From CANGYM01 sp044372405 (GTDB taxonomy: Bacteria; Pseudomonadota; Alphaproteobacteria; JAJTHO01; CANGYM01): 22,211 nt of DNA. The notes under the pieces were generated by a model that ran no database searches, had not been told where the DNA came from, and was given only the letters and a program-made list of their open reading frames with translations. The position numbers were made by a program, and so were the translations under genes. The stretch spans positions 1-22,211 of the forward strand of contig JBILRW010000019.1 of NCBI GenBank assembly GCA_044372405.1. The letters are read 5' to 3'. Positions within the stretch are counted from its first letter, which is position 1; every line of letters begins with the position of its first letter. Below are positions 7,214 through 15,147 of the stretch, in pieces.

Positions 7214-8512
7214 ATGATGATTCCCCGCTACAGCCGCCCCGAAGCCACCGCCGTTTTTACCGACGAAAACCGTTTTCGCATCTGGTTTGATATTGAATAC
7301 TACGCGGCGGAAAAGCTGGAAGCGCTGGGCGTTATCCCCGCCGGTGTGGCCGCTGCCATAAAGCCCGCCCGGGATCAGATCAATCCCGCCCGTATTCTGG
7401 AAATTGAGGAAACCACCAAACACGATGTCATTGCGTTTTTAACCCATATTGCGGAATTGTCCGGGGAAAAGGCACGATATGTGCACCAGGGGATGACCTC
7501 CTCAGATGTTTTGGATACGTGCCTTTCCGTTCAGCTGACCCAAATGGTGGATTTATGGCGGCTGGGGCTGGACCGCTTGCTGGCTGCCCTGAAAGAAAAA
7601 GCCCTTGAGCATAAAAATACGCTGTGCATTGGCCGCAGTCATGGGATTCACGCGGAACCGGTGACGTTTGGTCTGAAAATGCTCACCTTTTACGCTGAAT
7701 TCAGCCGCCAAAAAGACCGTTTAACCTACGCCCGCACCGATATTGCCACGTGCGCCATTTCCGGCGCCGTGGGGACCTTTGCCAACATTTCCCCGTTGGT
7801 TGAGGAATACGTTGCAGACAAATTGGGCCTAACGCCCGAGCCCATTTCCACCCAGGTCATCCCCCGGGACCGTCATGCCTTTTTGGTCGGGGTGATGGGC
7901 GGGATCGCCAGCAGCCTGGAACATTTGGCCATTGAAATCCGCCATTTACAGCGCACCGAAGTCCGTGAGGCCGAAGAGTATTTTGCCAAGGGCCAAAAGG
8001 GCTCGTCCGCCATGCCGCATAAGCGCAATCCGGTACTGACGGAAAACCTAACGGGCTTGGCCCGCGTCATTCGCGCCGCCGTGATTCCGGCGCTGGAAAA
8101 CGTCGCGTTGTGGCATGAACGGGATATTTCCCATTCGTCGGTGGAGCGCACCTTGCTGCCCGCCGCCTGCATCGCCCTGGATTTCGCCCTGCATCGCGCC
8201 GCCGGCGTTATTGAAAAACTGCAGGTTTACCCGGATCAAATGAAAAAAAATCTGGATTCTCTGGGGGGCCTTCACGCATCCCAGCGCATTTTGCTGGAAT
8301 TGACCCAGCGCGGATGCAGCCGCGAAGATGCCTATGCCCTGGTTCAAAAAAACGCCATGGAAACCTGGCATAACGGCGGTTTGTTTCTGGACCGCCTAAA
8401 GGCTGATCCCAACATCACCCGTCATATTCCCACCCGTGATCTGGACACCCTGTGCGATGATGCCTATCATACCCGGCATGTTGATGAGATTTTTGAGCGG
8501 GTTTTGGGGTGA
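7214..8512 (+). CDS. purB: Adenylosuccinate lyase
   Basis: A 432-aa fumarase/aspartase-superfamily enzyme acting twice in purine synthesis: it releases fumarate from SAICAR and from adenylosuccinate. Motifs: the classic start MIPRYSRPE; TTKHDVIAFL; MTSSDVLDT; the active-site segment RSHGIHAEP; and the signature KGSSAMPHKRNPVLTEN. I place the start at the ATG at 7214 (or 7217), where homology begins. The frame is open upstream to a TTG at 7136, but that extension only translates the tandem heptamers as repeated His/Ser/Pro. No Shine-Dalgarno sequence is visible because the repeat abuts the start. It shares a superfamily with argH, which lies on the other side of the tRNA in divergent orientation; they are ordinary paralogous enzymes. 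Confidence 0.97.
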   Translation: MMIPRYSRPEATAVFTDENRFRIWFDIEYYAAEKLEALGVIPAGVAAAIKPARDQINPARILEIEETTKHDVIAFLTHIAELSGEKARYVHQGMTSSDVLDTCLSVQLTQMVDLWRLGLDRLLAALKEKALEHKNTLCIGRSHGIHAEPVTFGLKMLTFYAEFSRQKDRLTYARTDIATCAISGAVGTFANISPLVEEYVADKLGLTPEPISTQVIPRDRHAFLVGVMGGIASSLEHLAIEIRHLQRTEVREAEEYFAKGQKGSSAMPHKRNPVLTENLTGLARVIRAAVIPALENVALWHERDISHSSVERTLLPAACIALDFALHRAAGVIEKLQVYPDQMKKNLDSLGGLHASQRILLELTQRGCSREDAYALVQKNAMETWHNGGLFLDRLKADPNITRHIPTRDLDTLCDDAYHTRHVDEIFERVLG

Positions 8513-8612
8513 TGGGGGTGGGAGTGTTGATGCATTACCACCCTACGGAATTTCCCAAAGACTTCTTTCAGACCACGAAAATTTGAAAAATCATTGAAAA
8601 ATAAAACGATTT

Positions 8613-8670
8613 GTCATTCCGCGCGCAGTCGCAGAATCCACCTGGATGCCGCGACGATGCTCAGCGTGAC
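8613..8670. repeat. Variant palindromic repeat
   Basis: Begins gtcattccgcgcgcagtcgc and ends gctcagcgtgac, with agaatccacctggatgc in the middle. The ends and the central tcca/tgga pairing resemble the dispersed repeat, but the inner sequence differs, so it is a separate subfamily or a degraded copy. It lies in the 365-base gap between purB and recF. Confidence 0.55.
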
Positions 8671-8829
8671 AAAAAAAGCCGGATTTTTACCAGGGGCTGT
8701 CAATCCCGTAGGGTGATTAAGAGGAGTGGCAAGCCTCGTCCCCTCCCCCACAATCCCCCCCTTCAAAAAAAACCCATTGACCCACCCCCCCAGGACATGA
8801 AAGTTAGGGGGGTGAGTTTAACAGGGGCC

Positions 8830-8853
8830 CCCTCCCCCCGTAGCGGGGGAGGG
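8830..8853. other. G/C-rich hairpin before recF
   Basis: The stem ccctccccc (8830-8838) pairs perfectly with gggggaggg (8845-8853) around the loop cgtagc. It lies 24 bases upstream of the recF start in a stretch of long C and G runs. Such a stable hairpin could limit read-through or translation of recF; there is no T-run, so it is not a typical terminator. Nothing else in 8671-8829 looks coding. Confidence 0.5.
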
Positions 8854-8877
8854 CTGGGGTGGGGGGCAGACGCCGGT

Positions 8878-9966
8878 ATGAGGGATGTTGATCAGTTTTC
8901 CGGGCACATCCGGCTGCTGCGCCTGTATCATTTTCGTACCTATGGCGACAGGGTTTTTGAGGTCAGCCATCCCCGCGTGATGATTGCCGGCCCCAATGGG
9001 TCGGGGAAAACGAATATCCTGGAGGCCCTGTCCCTGTTTACCGTGGGGACGGGCCTGCGGGGGGCCAAATTGGGGGCGATGCAGTCAGCCCATAATGTGG
9101 GCCCCTGGGCTGTGCATTTGGATTGGGGGGATGATGATCTATCGCTGGGCACGGCCCTGGATGCGGACGCCCTGGCCCAGGGTAAAGAGCGTCGATTGCT
9201 GCATATCAATGATCTGACCGGGACGCAGCAGGATCTTTCGGATCATCTGCATATTGTTTGGCATACCCCCAAAATGGACCGCTTGTTTGCTGAGGGCCTG
9301 ACAGAGCGCCGCCGGTTTTGGGATCGTACGGTGTATGGGTTTTATCCGGATCATCTGACCCATTTGCGTGCGTACGAGGCCGCCCGCCGCGAACGCGCCG
9401 CCCTGTTTGATCGTCAGGTGACCTCATCCGCCTGGCACAGGGGTCTGGAAAGCATTCTGGCGGAAAAGGCTGTGGCCATTGCGGCGGCCCGTTTGGATGT
9501 GGTGCGGATTTTGAATGGCTGTGTGCTGGATATTCCTTTTCGTTATGCCCCGTTATCGTGCGCAGGATGGGTTGAGGATGCCCTGATGTCCGGCCAAAGT
9601 GCCTTGTTTGCGGAAGAAAGCTATCGGAATCATCTGGAATCCCTCCGCCCGTTTTGCAAAACCGAGGGCCCGCACCAATCGGCTTTTTCGGCTTTTGATG
9701 TTCATAAAAATGTTGATGCCGCTTTGGGCTCCACCGGGGAGCAAAAAATCTTTGTTTTGGGGATTCAACTGCGTATCGCGCACCTGTTGGCGGCGCGGCG
9801 ACGGACCCTTTTGTTGCTGGATGATATTACGTCCCACCTGGACCCCCGGCATTGCCATGAACTGGCGGGGGCGCTGAACACGGGGCCCTTTGTAACGTGG
9901 TTATCCACCGTCAATCCGGAAAATCTGGGGTCTTTGGATGCGCAGCGGATTGATTTGGGGATTTAA
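8878..9966 (+). CDS. recF: DNA replication and repair protein RecF
   Basis: A 362-aa SMC-like ATPase that, with RecO and RecR, loads RecA onto gapped DNA at stalled forks. Motifs: the start region IRLLRLYHFRTYG (usually L.L.NFRNY in RecF); Walker A GPNGSGKT at residues 38-45 followed by NILEALSLFTVGTGLR; the RecF-type RRRFWDRTVYGFYPDH; signature region STGEQKIFVLGIQLR; and Walker B LLLLDDITSHLDPRH. The usual RecF Walker B is DDVxSELD, so Ile-Thr-Ser-His is a variant. I chose the ATG at 8878 because homology starts a few residues later; the frame is open further upstream through non-coding repeats. It is not next to dnaA-dnaN, the common location. It faces rho, with a palindromic repeat between them. 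Confidence 0.95.
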   Translation: MRDVDQFSGHIRLLRLYHFRTYGDRVFEVSHPRVMIAGPNGSGKTNILEALSLFTVGTGLRGAKLGAMQSAHNVGPWAVHLDWGDDDLSLGTALDADALAQGKERRLLHINDLTGTQQDLSDHLHIVWHTPKMDRLFAEGLTERRRFWDRTVYGFYPDHLTHLRAYEAARRERAALFDRQVTSSAWHRGLESILAEKAVAIAAARLDVVRILNGCVLDIPFRYAPLSCAGWVEDALMSGQSALFAEESYRNHLESLRPFCKTEGPHQSAFSAFDVHKNVDAALGSTGEQKIFVLGIQLRIAHLLAARRRTLLLLDDITSHLDPRHCHELAGALNTGPFVTWLSTVNPENLGSLDAQRIDLGI

Positions 9967-9973
9967 GGACACC

Positions 9974-10064
9974 GTCATTGCGAGCGCAGCGACGCAATCC
10001 AGAAAGGCTAAAACTCCCGAAAACCCTGGATTGCCACGCCTCCTGCGGAGGCTCGCATGATGAC
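9974..10064. repeat. Dispersed palindromic repeat, copy 3
   Basis: Begins gtcattgcgagcgcagcgac and ends gaggctcgcatgatgac, with inner arms gcaatccag and ctggattgc. A small insertion (atg) disrupts the right end. It fills the space between the convergent recF and rho genes, where it may serve as a two-way transcript end. Confidence 0.88.
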
Positions 10065-10091
10065 GAAAAAGGGGGGTTTTTTAGAAGTCCC

Positions 10092-11342
10092 CTACGAATT
10101 CATCGCATCAAAGAAATCGGCGTTGTTTTTGGAGTGTTTGATTTTATCCAAAATGAAATCCATGGCCTCCGACGGGCCCATTTGCATCAGCAGGCGCCGG
10201 AGCATCCACATTTTGGACAGGGTGGTTTTGTCCACCAGCAGTTCTTCTTTCCGGGTGCCGGATTTGGTGATGTCAATGGCGGGGAAGGTCCGTTTGTCGG
10301 AGAGTTTCCGATCCAGGATCAGCTCGCTGTTGCCGGTTCCCTTGAATTCCTCAAAAATAACCTCGTCCATACGGGATCCGGTATCGACCAAAGCTGTGGC
10401 GATGATGGTCAGGGACCCGCCCTCTTCAACATTTCGGGCGGCCCCGAAAAAGCGTTTGGGACGTTGCAGCGCGTTGGCATCCACACCGCCGGTTAAGACT
10501 TTGCCCGAGGAGGGCACCACGGTGTTATAGGCCCGGGCCAAACGGGTGATGGAATCCAGCAGAATCACCACATCGCGTTTGCTTTCCACCAGGCGCTTGG
10601 CTTTTTCCAAAACCATTTCCGTGACTTGCACGTGGCGGGTGGCGGGTTCGTCAAAGGTTGAACTGATCACCTCGCCCTTAACAGAGCGCAGCATGTCCGT
10701 GACTTCCTCTGGCCGTTCGTCAATCAGCAGAACGATCAAATAAACTTCGGGGTGATTCGCGGTGATGGAATGGGCAATGGATTGCATCATCACGGTTTTT
10801 CCCGTCCGGGGCGGCGCCACGATCAGGGCCCGCTGGCCCTTTCCCAGGGGGGAGATCAGATCAATAATCCGGGGCGTGCGGTCCTTTGACTGTTCAATTT
10901 CCAGGTTTAATTTTTTGGTGGGAAACAGCGCCGTTAAGTTATCAAAGTTCACCCGATGGCGGGATTTTTCCGGCACATCAAAATTGATTTTCTTAATGGT
11001 ATCAATGGCAAAGTACCGTTCATTTTCCCCAGGGGCAATCAAATCGCCATAGACGGTGTCGCCGGTACGCAGGGCATATTGTTTGACCAAATGCGGCGCC
11101 ACGTAAATGTCATCGGGACCGGGCAGATAGTTGGATTCCGGCGAACGCAAGAAACCAAATCCATCCTGCAAGCGCTCCATGACACCACTGGCATGAATGG
11201 TGACTTCGTTTTCGGCCAGCTGTTTTAAAATCGCCACCAACAATTCCTGACGGCGCATGTTGGCGATGTTTTCTAAATCCAAATCCTCAGCCATTTTCAT
11301 CAGTTCGATGGCTGTTTTGCTCTTCAGTGTCTGTAAATCCAT
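10092..11342 (-). CDS. rho: Transcription termination factor Rho
   Basis: A 416-aa hexameric RNA helicase that ends transcription at Rho-dependent sites. The N-terminal helical domain covers residues 1-48, the RNA-binding cold-shock-like domain about 50-125 (GVMERLQDGFGFLRSPE and YVAPHLVKQYALRTGD), and the RecA-like ATPase follows. Visible motifs: Walker A APPRTGKT at 176-183; LIDERPEEVTDM; Walker B region VVILLDSITRLARAYN; the Q/R-loops in SGKVLTGGVDANALQRPKRF; and GTGNSEL. Length matches E. coli Rho (419). No Shine-Dalgarno sequence precedes the ATG; the bases immediately upstream are C-rich. A leader of about 140 bases separates the promoter from the gene, consistent with the autoregulation known for rho. 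Confidence 0.98.
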   Translation of the reverse strand: MDLQTLKSKTAIELMKMAEDLDLENIANMRRQELLVAILKQLAENEVTIHASGVMERLQDGFGFLRSPESNYLPGPDDIYVAPHLVKQYALRTGDTVYGDLIAPGENERYFAIDTIKKINFDVPEKSRHRVNFDNLTALFPTKKLNLEIEQSKDRTPRIIDLISPLGKGQRALIVAPPRTGKTVMMQSIAHSITANHPEVYLIVLLIDERPEEVTDMLRSVKGEVISSTFDEPATRHVQVTEMVLEKAKRLVESKRDVVILLDSITRLARAYNTVVPSSGKVLTGGVDANALQRPKRFFGAARNVEEGGSLTIIATALVDTGSRMDEVIFEEFKGTGNSELILDRKLSDKRTFPAIDITKSGTRKEELLVDKTTLSKMWMLRRLLMQMGPSEAMDFILDKIKHSKNNADFFDAMNS

Positions 11343-11488
11343 AGGGGGGAGGGTCTAAAAATAAATAAAGGGTGGGTAAAAAGGCGAAGAACGGACCGGC
11401 AGGACGCCAACTCTTAATAAAAACACGGACCCAGAAGAATGCCTAAAAAACAATGTTCAAAGGTGTGCCATCTACGCTTGATGTGCTG

Positions 11489-11518
11489 AGTATGAGACAA
11501 AAGGGTTGGGGTTGTCAA
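11489..11518 (-). promoter_or_regulatory. Promoter of rho
   Basis: On the minus strand TTGACA (11513-11518) and CATACT (11489-11494) are spaced by 18 bases. Transcription would start near 11482, leaving a leader of about 140 bases before the rho ATG. The leader (11343-11480) has C-rich, G-poor stretches on the transcript strand, the type of sequence Rho itself binds, so feedback control is plausible. Confidence 0.6.
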
Positions 11519-11542
11519 GGGGTTTTTAGCGCAACAAAAACA

Positions 11543-11565
11543 GGGGCAAAATGGTGTTCTGCCCC
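11543..11565 (-). terminator. Likely terminator after the fasciclin gene
   Basis: The arms ggggca (11543-11548) and tgcccc (11560-11565) form a 6-bp stem that can extend by two A-T pairs past one mismatch. On the minus strand the stem is followed by tgtttttg. It lies 30 bases past the stop of the fasciclin gene and upstream of the rho promoter. Confidence 0.55.
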
Positions 11566-11594
11566 CATCGCATTGGCAAAAAAGAGTTTGCCGC

Positions 11595-12134
11595 TTATTT
11601 AGGCAACAAAACCGTGTCTATGACGTGAATCACGCCATTGCTGGCAGCGACATCAGCGGTTGTGACGGTGGCATTGTTGACTTTAACGGTTCCAGATGTG
11701 GCATCAACCGTGATTTTTTCGCCCTCAACCGTTTTGACATCCAGTTTTTTTCCAGCAATATCAGCGGCTGTGATTTTTTTGGCAACAACGTGGTATGTCA
11801 AAATGGACTTCAGTTTAGCGGCATTTTCAGGCAAAACCAGGCTGTCCAAGGTTTCTTTGGGCAATTTGGCAAAGGCTTCGTCGGTAGGGGCGAAAACGGT
11901 AAAAGGACCTTTGCCTTTTAAGGTTTCAACCAGTCCGGCTTTTCCCAGCAAGTCAGCCAGGGTTTTGAAGTTACCATTGGCCACGGCAACATCAACGATG
12001 TCACCAGCAGCATGAGGGGCTTCGGTGGCTGCAGAAGTCGTTGCATAAGTTTCCCCAGCAGAGGCCACAGGTGCCATAACAGCCCCCAGGGTTGCGAAGG
12101 TCATCACGCTTGTTACAATCAGTGCTTTTTTCAT
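11595..12134 (-). CDS. Secreted fasciclin (FAS1) domain protein
   Basis: A 179-aa exported protein. The first 26 residues form a clear signal peptide (MKKALIVTSV, then a hydrophobic core, then a probable cut after APVASA). The mature part is one FAS1 domain: it shows the H1 box GPFTVFAPTDEAFAKLP, then LTYHVVAKK, and the H2 box ASNGVIHVIDTVLLP. FAS1 domains mediate adhesion and protein contacts at the cell surface or in the periplasm; bacterial single-domain forms are poorly characterised. I chose the ATG at 12134 because GGAG lies 10 bases upstream and the signal peptide begins there; a GTG 30 bases earlier is in frame but lacks support. It has its own promoter and terminator and is monocistronic. 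Confidence 0.93.
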   Translation of the reverse strand: MKKALIVTSVMTFATLGAVMAPVASAGETYATTSAATEAPHAAGDIVDVAVANGNFKTLADLLGKAGLVETLKGKGPFTVFAPTDEAFAKLPKETLDSLVLPENAAKLKSILTYHVVAKKITAADIAGKKLDVKTVEGEKITVDATSGTVKVNNATVTTADVAASNGVIHVIDTVLLPK

Positions 12135-12162
12135 TTTTAGATCTCCATTTGAGGTTTGAACC

Positions 12163-12192
12163 ACTATACGCAGATAAAAAAACTTTTGTCAA
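12163..12192 (-). promoter_or_regulatory. Strong sigma-70-type promoter of the fasciclin gene
   Basis: On the minus strand a perfect -35 TTGACA (12187-12192) and TATAGT (12163-12168) are spaced by 18 bases. Transcription would start near 12156, about 22 bases before the ATG at 12134, leaving the GGAG ribosome site within a short leader. Confidence 0.75.
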
Positions 12193-12273
12193 AAAAATCT
12201 CTCCCCACCTTTACAGGCTTTATAAAAATCGGTATAACAAAAGGATAAAGGGGCGTAGTGCCTCTTTGCCTTG

Positions 12274-12298
12274 GGCTCCCTTCGGGGGGCCTTTTTTT
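12274..12298 (+). terminator. Plus-strand terminator without an obvious gene
   Basis: The stem ggctccc/gggggcc closes on the stable tetraloop ttcg and is followed by seven T residues. No plus-strand gene precedes it (the upstream gene runs the other way), so it may end a small RNA starting around 12200, or be a leftover of a lost gene, or insulate the phage-type genes that follow. The region 12193-12273 holds nothing else I recognise. Confidence 0.65.
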
Positions 12299-12370
12299 AT
12301 CTCCCTGAAAAATTGTTGTTTATTTTGTTTGAGAAAACGCGGCTTGGATTTTCAAGGGCTTGCGCACAAT

Positions 12371-12467
12371 GTCATTGCCCGACTCCGTAGGAGGCGTGGC
12401 AATCCAGTCTTTCTACAACTGGCATTTCTGGATTGCTTCCTGCTTCGTTCCTCGCAGTCGCAATGAC
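12371..12467. repeat. Dispersed palindromic repeat, copy 4 (inverted)
   Basis: The same element as at 6720 but in the opposite orientation: the cgtaggaggcg stem-loop comes first, then gcaatccag, a 24-base centre, and ctggattgc, ending cgcaatgac. It is the longest copy because of an insertion near gcttcctgcttcgttcctcg. It lies just upstream of the capsid gene and is the left border of the accessory region. Confidence 0.85.
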
Positions 12468-12540
12468 GCGGATTGTGCGTAGATCTTGTTTTTAGGCCGT
12501 TCAGGGAGTTTTTTTATCATCTTATTTTAGGAGTTATACT

Positions 12541-13767
12541 ATGAATCCAACCGAAAGCTCTTTTGAGGTCAAAGCCTTAAACGAAGACATGGGGCGCGTT
12601 TACGAAGCGTTCTGTGAAACCAATGATGAGCGGCAACGTGACCTGAATAAAAAACAGGCCACAGATCCGCTGGTTGAGGAAAAAATGCGTCGTCTGCACG
12701 GTGACATTGATCGTTTAGAGCAAAAGCTGCAAACCATGGCCAACGCCCAAAAGCGATCGGCCCGTGGTGTCCCCAGCGAGACCTTTACCACAACGGACAA
12801 CGAAGACGCGGTGCAGCACAAGGCGGCCTTTCGTCGTTTTCTGAAAACAGGTCAGGACGAGGGGTTGCTGTCCTGGCAAACCAAGGCCATGTCCGCCACA
12901 TCGGGTGTGGATGGGGGCTTTTTGGTGCCCAGCCGCCTGCATGAGGAAATCATCAAGGCCATTGACGCCAACACTCCGTTCCGGTCTTTGGCACGTACCA
13001 TTACCATCAGCAACGACAGTGTCGATGTTGTGGTGGATGATACGCTAACGGCGGCGGCATGGGCGGCGGAGACGGCGGCGCGTCCGGAAACCAATACCTC
13101 CACCATTCAGAAAATCAACATTCCTGTACACGAGCTGTATGCGCACCCCAAAATCACCCAGCGTTTGCTGGATGATGCAGCCTTTGACGTGGAAAGCTGG
13201 ATTGCGGAGAAAATCGCTGAAAATATGGGCCTGGTGGAACAAACGGCCTTTATTAGTGGCACCGGTGTCGGACAACCGCGGGGGATTTTAACCTATCCTG
13301 CGGGCATAGCGGCGGGCCAGATTGAGCAGCTGAAAACCGGTGTTGCGGGGGCGTTTCCCGCCGCCAACCCGGGCGATGTTCTGGTGCGTTTGATGTTGTC
13401 GCTGGAAACACGGTACATGGATAACGCCGTGTGGTTGTTAAATCGGTCCCTGTTGTCCGATATTCGGACGTTCAAGGATTCCACGGGCCAATACCTGTGG
13501 CAACCGGCCCTGGACGGCAAAACCAGCACGACCCTGCTGGGTTATCCTGTGCTGTTGATTGAGCAAATGCCAAACAAAGCCGCGGGCAGCCTGTCCGTGG
13601 CCTTTGGGGACATTCGTTCGGCCTATACCATTGCCGATCGCAGCGATGTCAGCGTGCTGCGCGATCCCTACACCGCCAAGCCCAACGTCATGTTCTATGC
13701 CGTCAAGCGCACCGGCGGCGCCGTGGTGAACACGAAGTCGATTAAGTTGCTGAACTTTAACGTGTAA
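12541..13767 (+). CDS. GTA-type HK97-fold major capsid protein
   Basis: A 408-aa phage major capsid protein of the HK97 family. Its closest recalled relative is gp5 of the Rhodobacter gene transfer agent: the shared segments ELYAHPKITQRLLDDAAFD, TAFISGTGVGQPRGILTYP, LLGYPVLLIEQMPN and RDPYTAKPNVMFYAVKR are nearly colinear with it. Residues 1-115 form a charged, partly coiled-coil region that in the family acts as an internal scaffold and is removed by a protease; the mature shell would start near residue 115 (KAMSATSGVDGG). GGAG lies 7 bases before the ATG. The frame is intact with no decay. The expected upstream partners (terminase, portal, protease) are missing here; instead there is a promoterless repeat-containing gap and host genes. 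Confidence 0.93.
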   Translation: MNPTESSFEVKALNEDMGRVYEAFCETNDERQRDLNKKQATDPLVEEKMRRLHGDIDRLEQKLQTMANAQKRSARGVPSETFTTTDNEDAVQHKAAFRRFLKTGQDEGLLSWQTKAMSATSGVDGGFLVPSRLHEEIIKAIDANTPFRSLARTITISNDSVDVVVDDTLTAAAWAAETAARPETNTSTIQKINIPVHELYAHPKITQRLLDDAAFDVESWIAEKIAENMGLVEQTAFISGTGVGQPRGILTYPAGIAAGQIEQLKTGVAGAFPAANPGDVLVRLMLSLETRYMDNAVWLLNRSLLSDIRTFKDSTGQYLWQPALDGKTSTTLLGYPVLLIEQMPNKAAGSLSVAFGDIRSAYTIADRSDVSVLRDPYTAKPNVMFYAVKRTGGAVVNTKSIKLLNFNV

Positions 13768-13842
13768 CGGAAGGCTGAAGACAGGGGACGGAGGACCGAA
13801 GAGTGCGGTTTTCTGTCCTTTGGCTGCTGCATGGCCAGCGGT

Positions 13843-13931
13843 GAGGGGTGCGTCGTTTTTTTCTAACGGTGCTTATATTTTTCAAGTTTATTTTTTCAAT
13901 ACTTAAGATCCTTTTTTGGGGCGCACCCCTC
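13843..13931. other. 10-bp inverted repeat between capsid and module 1
   Basis: gaggggtgcg (13843-13852) and cgcacccctc (13922-13931) are perfect inverted copies 69 bases apart in the 222-base gap after the capsid gene. The centre is T-rich. It could be a loose transcript-end structure or a site; there is no promoter-like sequence I trust in this gap. C-rich bases then lead to the ribosome site ggaga of the next gene. Confidence 0.5.
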
Positions 13932-13989
13932 GCCCCTGCCCCCTGCCCTGCCCTTTTTTTTAAAAACATATTTTCATCGGAGACATAGT

Positions 13990-15147
13990 ATGCCCCTACC
14001 CGATCCTGTGGTGCTGAGCCTGGTTCGGGCCCTAAGCACCGTGGAAAGCCGCCTGCAAACGGTGGCTGAAGCCCACAAAAAAGCATTTCTAAAAACCCTA
14101 TCCGCCCGTTATGGCGCGGAGGAAGCCGGCCAAGGCTGGCTGGATGATGAACCGTATTTGCGGTTTCTGATTACCACCTACGCCGGTCAATTTTATGGCA
14201 CCCTGACCCGGGTGGTGAAAATCCTGAGAAAACCGCCGAAAAGAACAGTGCGCGGGAAAAAAACGGTGGGGTATGCCTTTCCCGTGACCCGCGGGCATTT
14301 TTTGGTTACAAAATTTGACACCCGTCACCCCCTGCCCCTTCAGGTTGATGAGCGCATTGCGGTGGAGCTGGGTCGGCTGGACCATCGGTTTCTCACGGCC
14401 CTGGCCATGTACCGCCAGCGGGCGGTGGGCTGCGAAAATTACATCTGGCGGTCCCAGGATGACAACCGAGTCCGGGCCCGTCATGCGGATTACGACGATA
14501 ACGTTTTTGCCTATAGCCGTCCCCCCGACGATGGCCATCCGGGGCAGGCGTATGGGTGCCGTTGTACGGCGGAGCCGGTTTGGCCGGAGGAATTGTCGGA
14601 TAGCAAGATTCCGACGCCGTCGCAGCAGGCCATCAACGATGCAACCTATACCACGTTTTTGGCGTTTTCAGGGGCATTGCTTTTGATCCGTGGGCTTTTG
14701 CTTGCGGGTAGTGCGGGGCTTGTTGCTTTACGGTCGGGGTATCAGGCCTTGGCCCGCTCTTTCATGCGTTCTGTGGCGGAAAAAGAGATCAGCGAATCGG
14801 GTAAACAAGCCCTGCAGAAGGAAATTCAAAAGGTTGAACAACAAACCCGTGATCCAAAACCTATCTTTCCCCGTCCCCAAAACGTGCCAAAGGATTGGAT
14901 TCAAAAACCGACGGGAAAAAACGACGGAACTCGCTATGTCAAACCTGGATCAGGTGGGAAAACTCAGGTAAGGATTATGAAGGCCAAACCCAACTCCCCC
15001 AGGAAAGGACAACAGGTTGATTATGTACGTTGGGAAATTGAAGAGGAGGCTATGGACAAGAATGGCAATTTTGTTGACGCAGCTTCTGACGAGTCCCACA
15101 TCCCCCTCGATGAATTTGAATTTAAACCGGAGTTATTCAATGATTAG
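13990..15147 (+). CDS. MuF minor head protein with toxin tip (module 1)
   Basis: A 385-aa two-part protein. Residues 1-200 are a phage Mu F-like minor head protein: ENYIWRSQDDNRVRARH, FAYSRPPDDG and HPGQAYGCRC (residues 183-192). Residues 218-250 are a hydrophobic Ala/Gly/Leu segment. A charged helical linker follows (about 255-290). Residues 296-385 are a variable tip with NVPKDW, GTRYVKPGSGG, VRIMKAKPNSP, DKNGNFVD and ESHIPLDEFEF, a pattern I associate with C-terminal toxin tips of RHS/CDI-type proteins; a ribonuclease activity is likely but not proven. MuF proteins carrying toxin tips are known in temperate phages. GGAGA precedes the ATG. Its stop overlaps the next gene's ATG by 8 bases, as expected for a toxin-immunity pair. 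Confidence 0.85.
   Translation: MPLPDPVVLSLVRALSTVESRLQTVAEAHKKAFLKTLSARYGAEEAGQGWLDDEPYLRFLITTYAGQFYGTLTRVVKILRKPPKRTVRGKKTVGYAFPVTRGHFLVTKFDTRHPLPLQVDERIAVELGRLDHRFLTALAMYRQRAVGCENYIWRSQDDNRVRARHADYDDNVFAYSRPPDDGHPGQAYGCRCTAEPVWPEELSDSKIPTPSQQAINDATYTTFLAFSGALLLIRGLLLAGSAGLVALRSGYQALARSFMRSVAEKEISESGKQALQKEIQKVEQQTRDPKPIFPRPQNVPKDWIQKPTGKNDGTRYVKPGSGGKTQVRIMKAKPNSPRKGQQVDYVRWEIEEEAMDKNGNFVDAASDESHIPLDEFEFKPELFND
14146..14327 (+). repeat. 182-bp perfect direct repeat, left copy
   Basis: This segment of module 1 is identical at every base to 18448-18629 in module 4. It encodes the middle of the MuF domain, from the residues DEPYLRFL to KFDTRH. Flanking MuF sequence is very similar but with scattered changes. 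Identity on this scale implies a recent duplication or gene conversion between the two modules. Confidence 0.92.

Noticed and set aside
8611..8877. Longer RecF start in the open frame from 8611.
   Set aside because: This part translates a palindromic repeat and C/G-rich hairpin sequence; RecF similarity begins just after the ATG at 8878.
12092..12466. A plus-strand open frame of 124 codons before the capsid gene.
   Set aside because: It runs antisense over the fasciclin gene start and promoter, through the terminator and a palindromic repeat; its composition is not protein-like.
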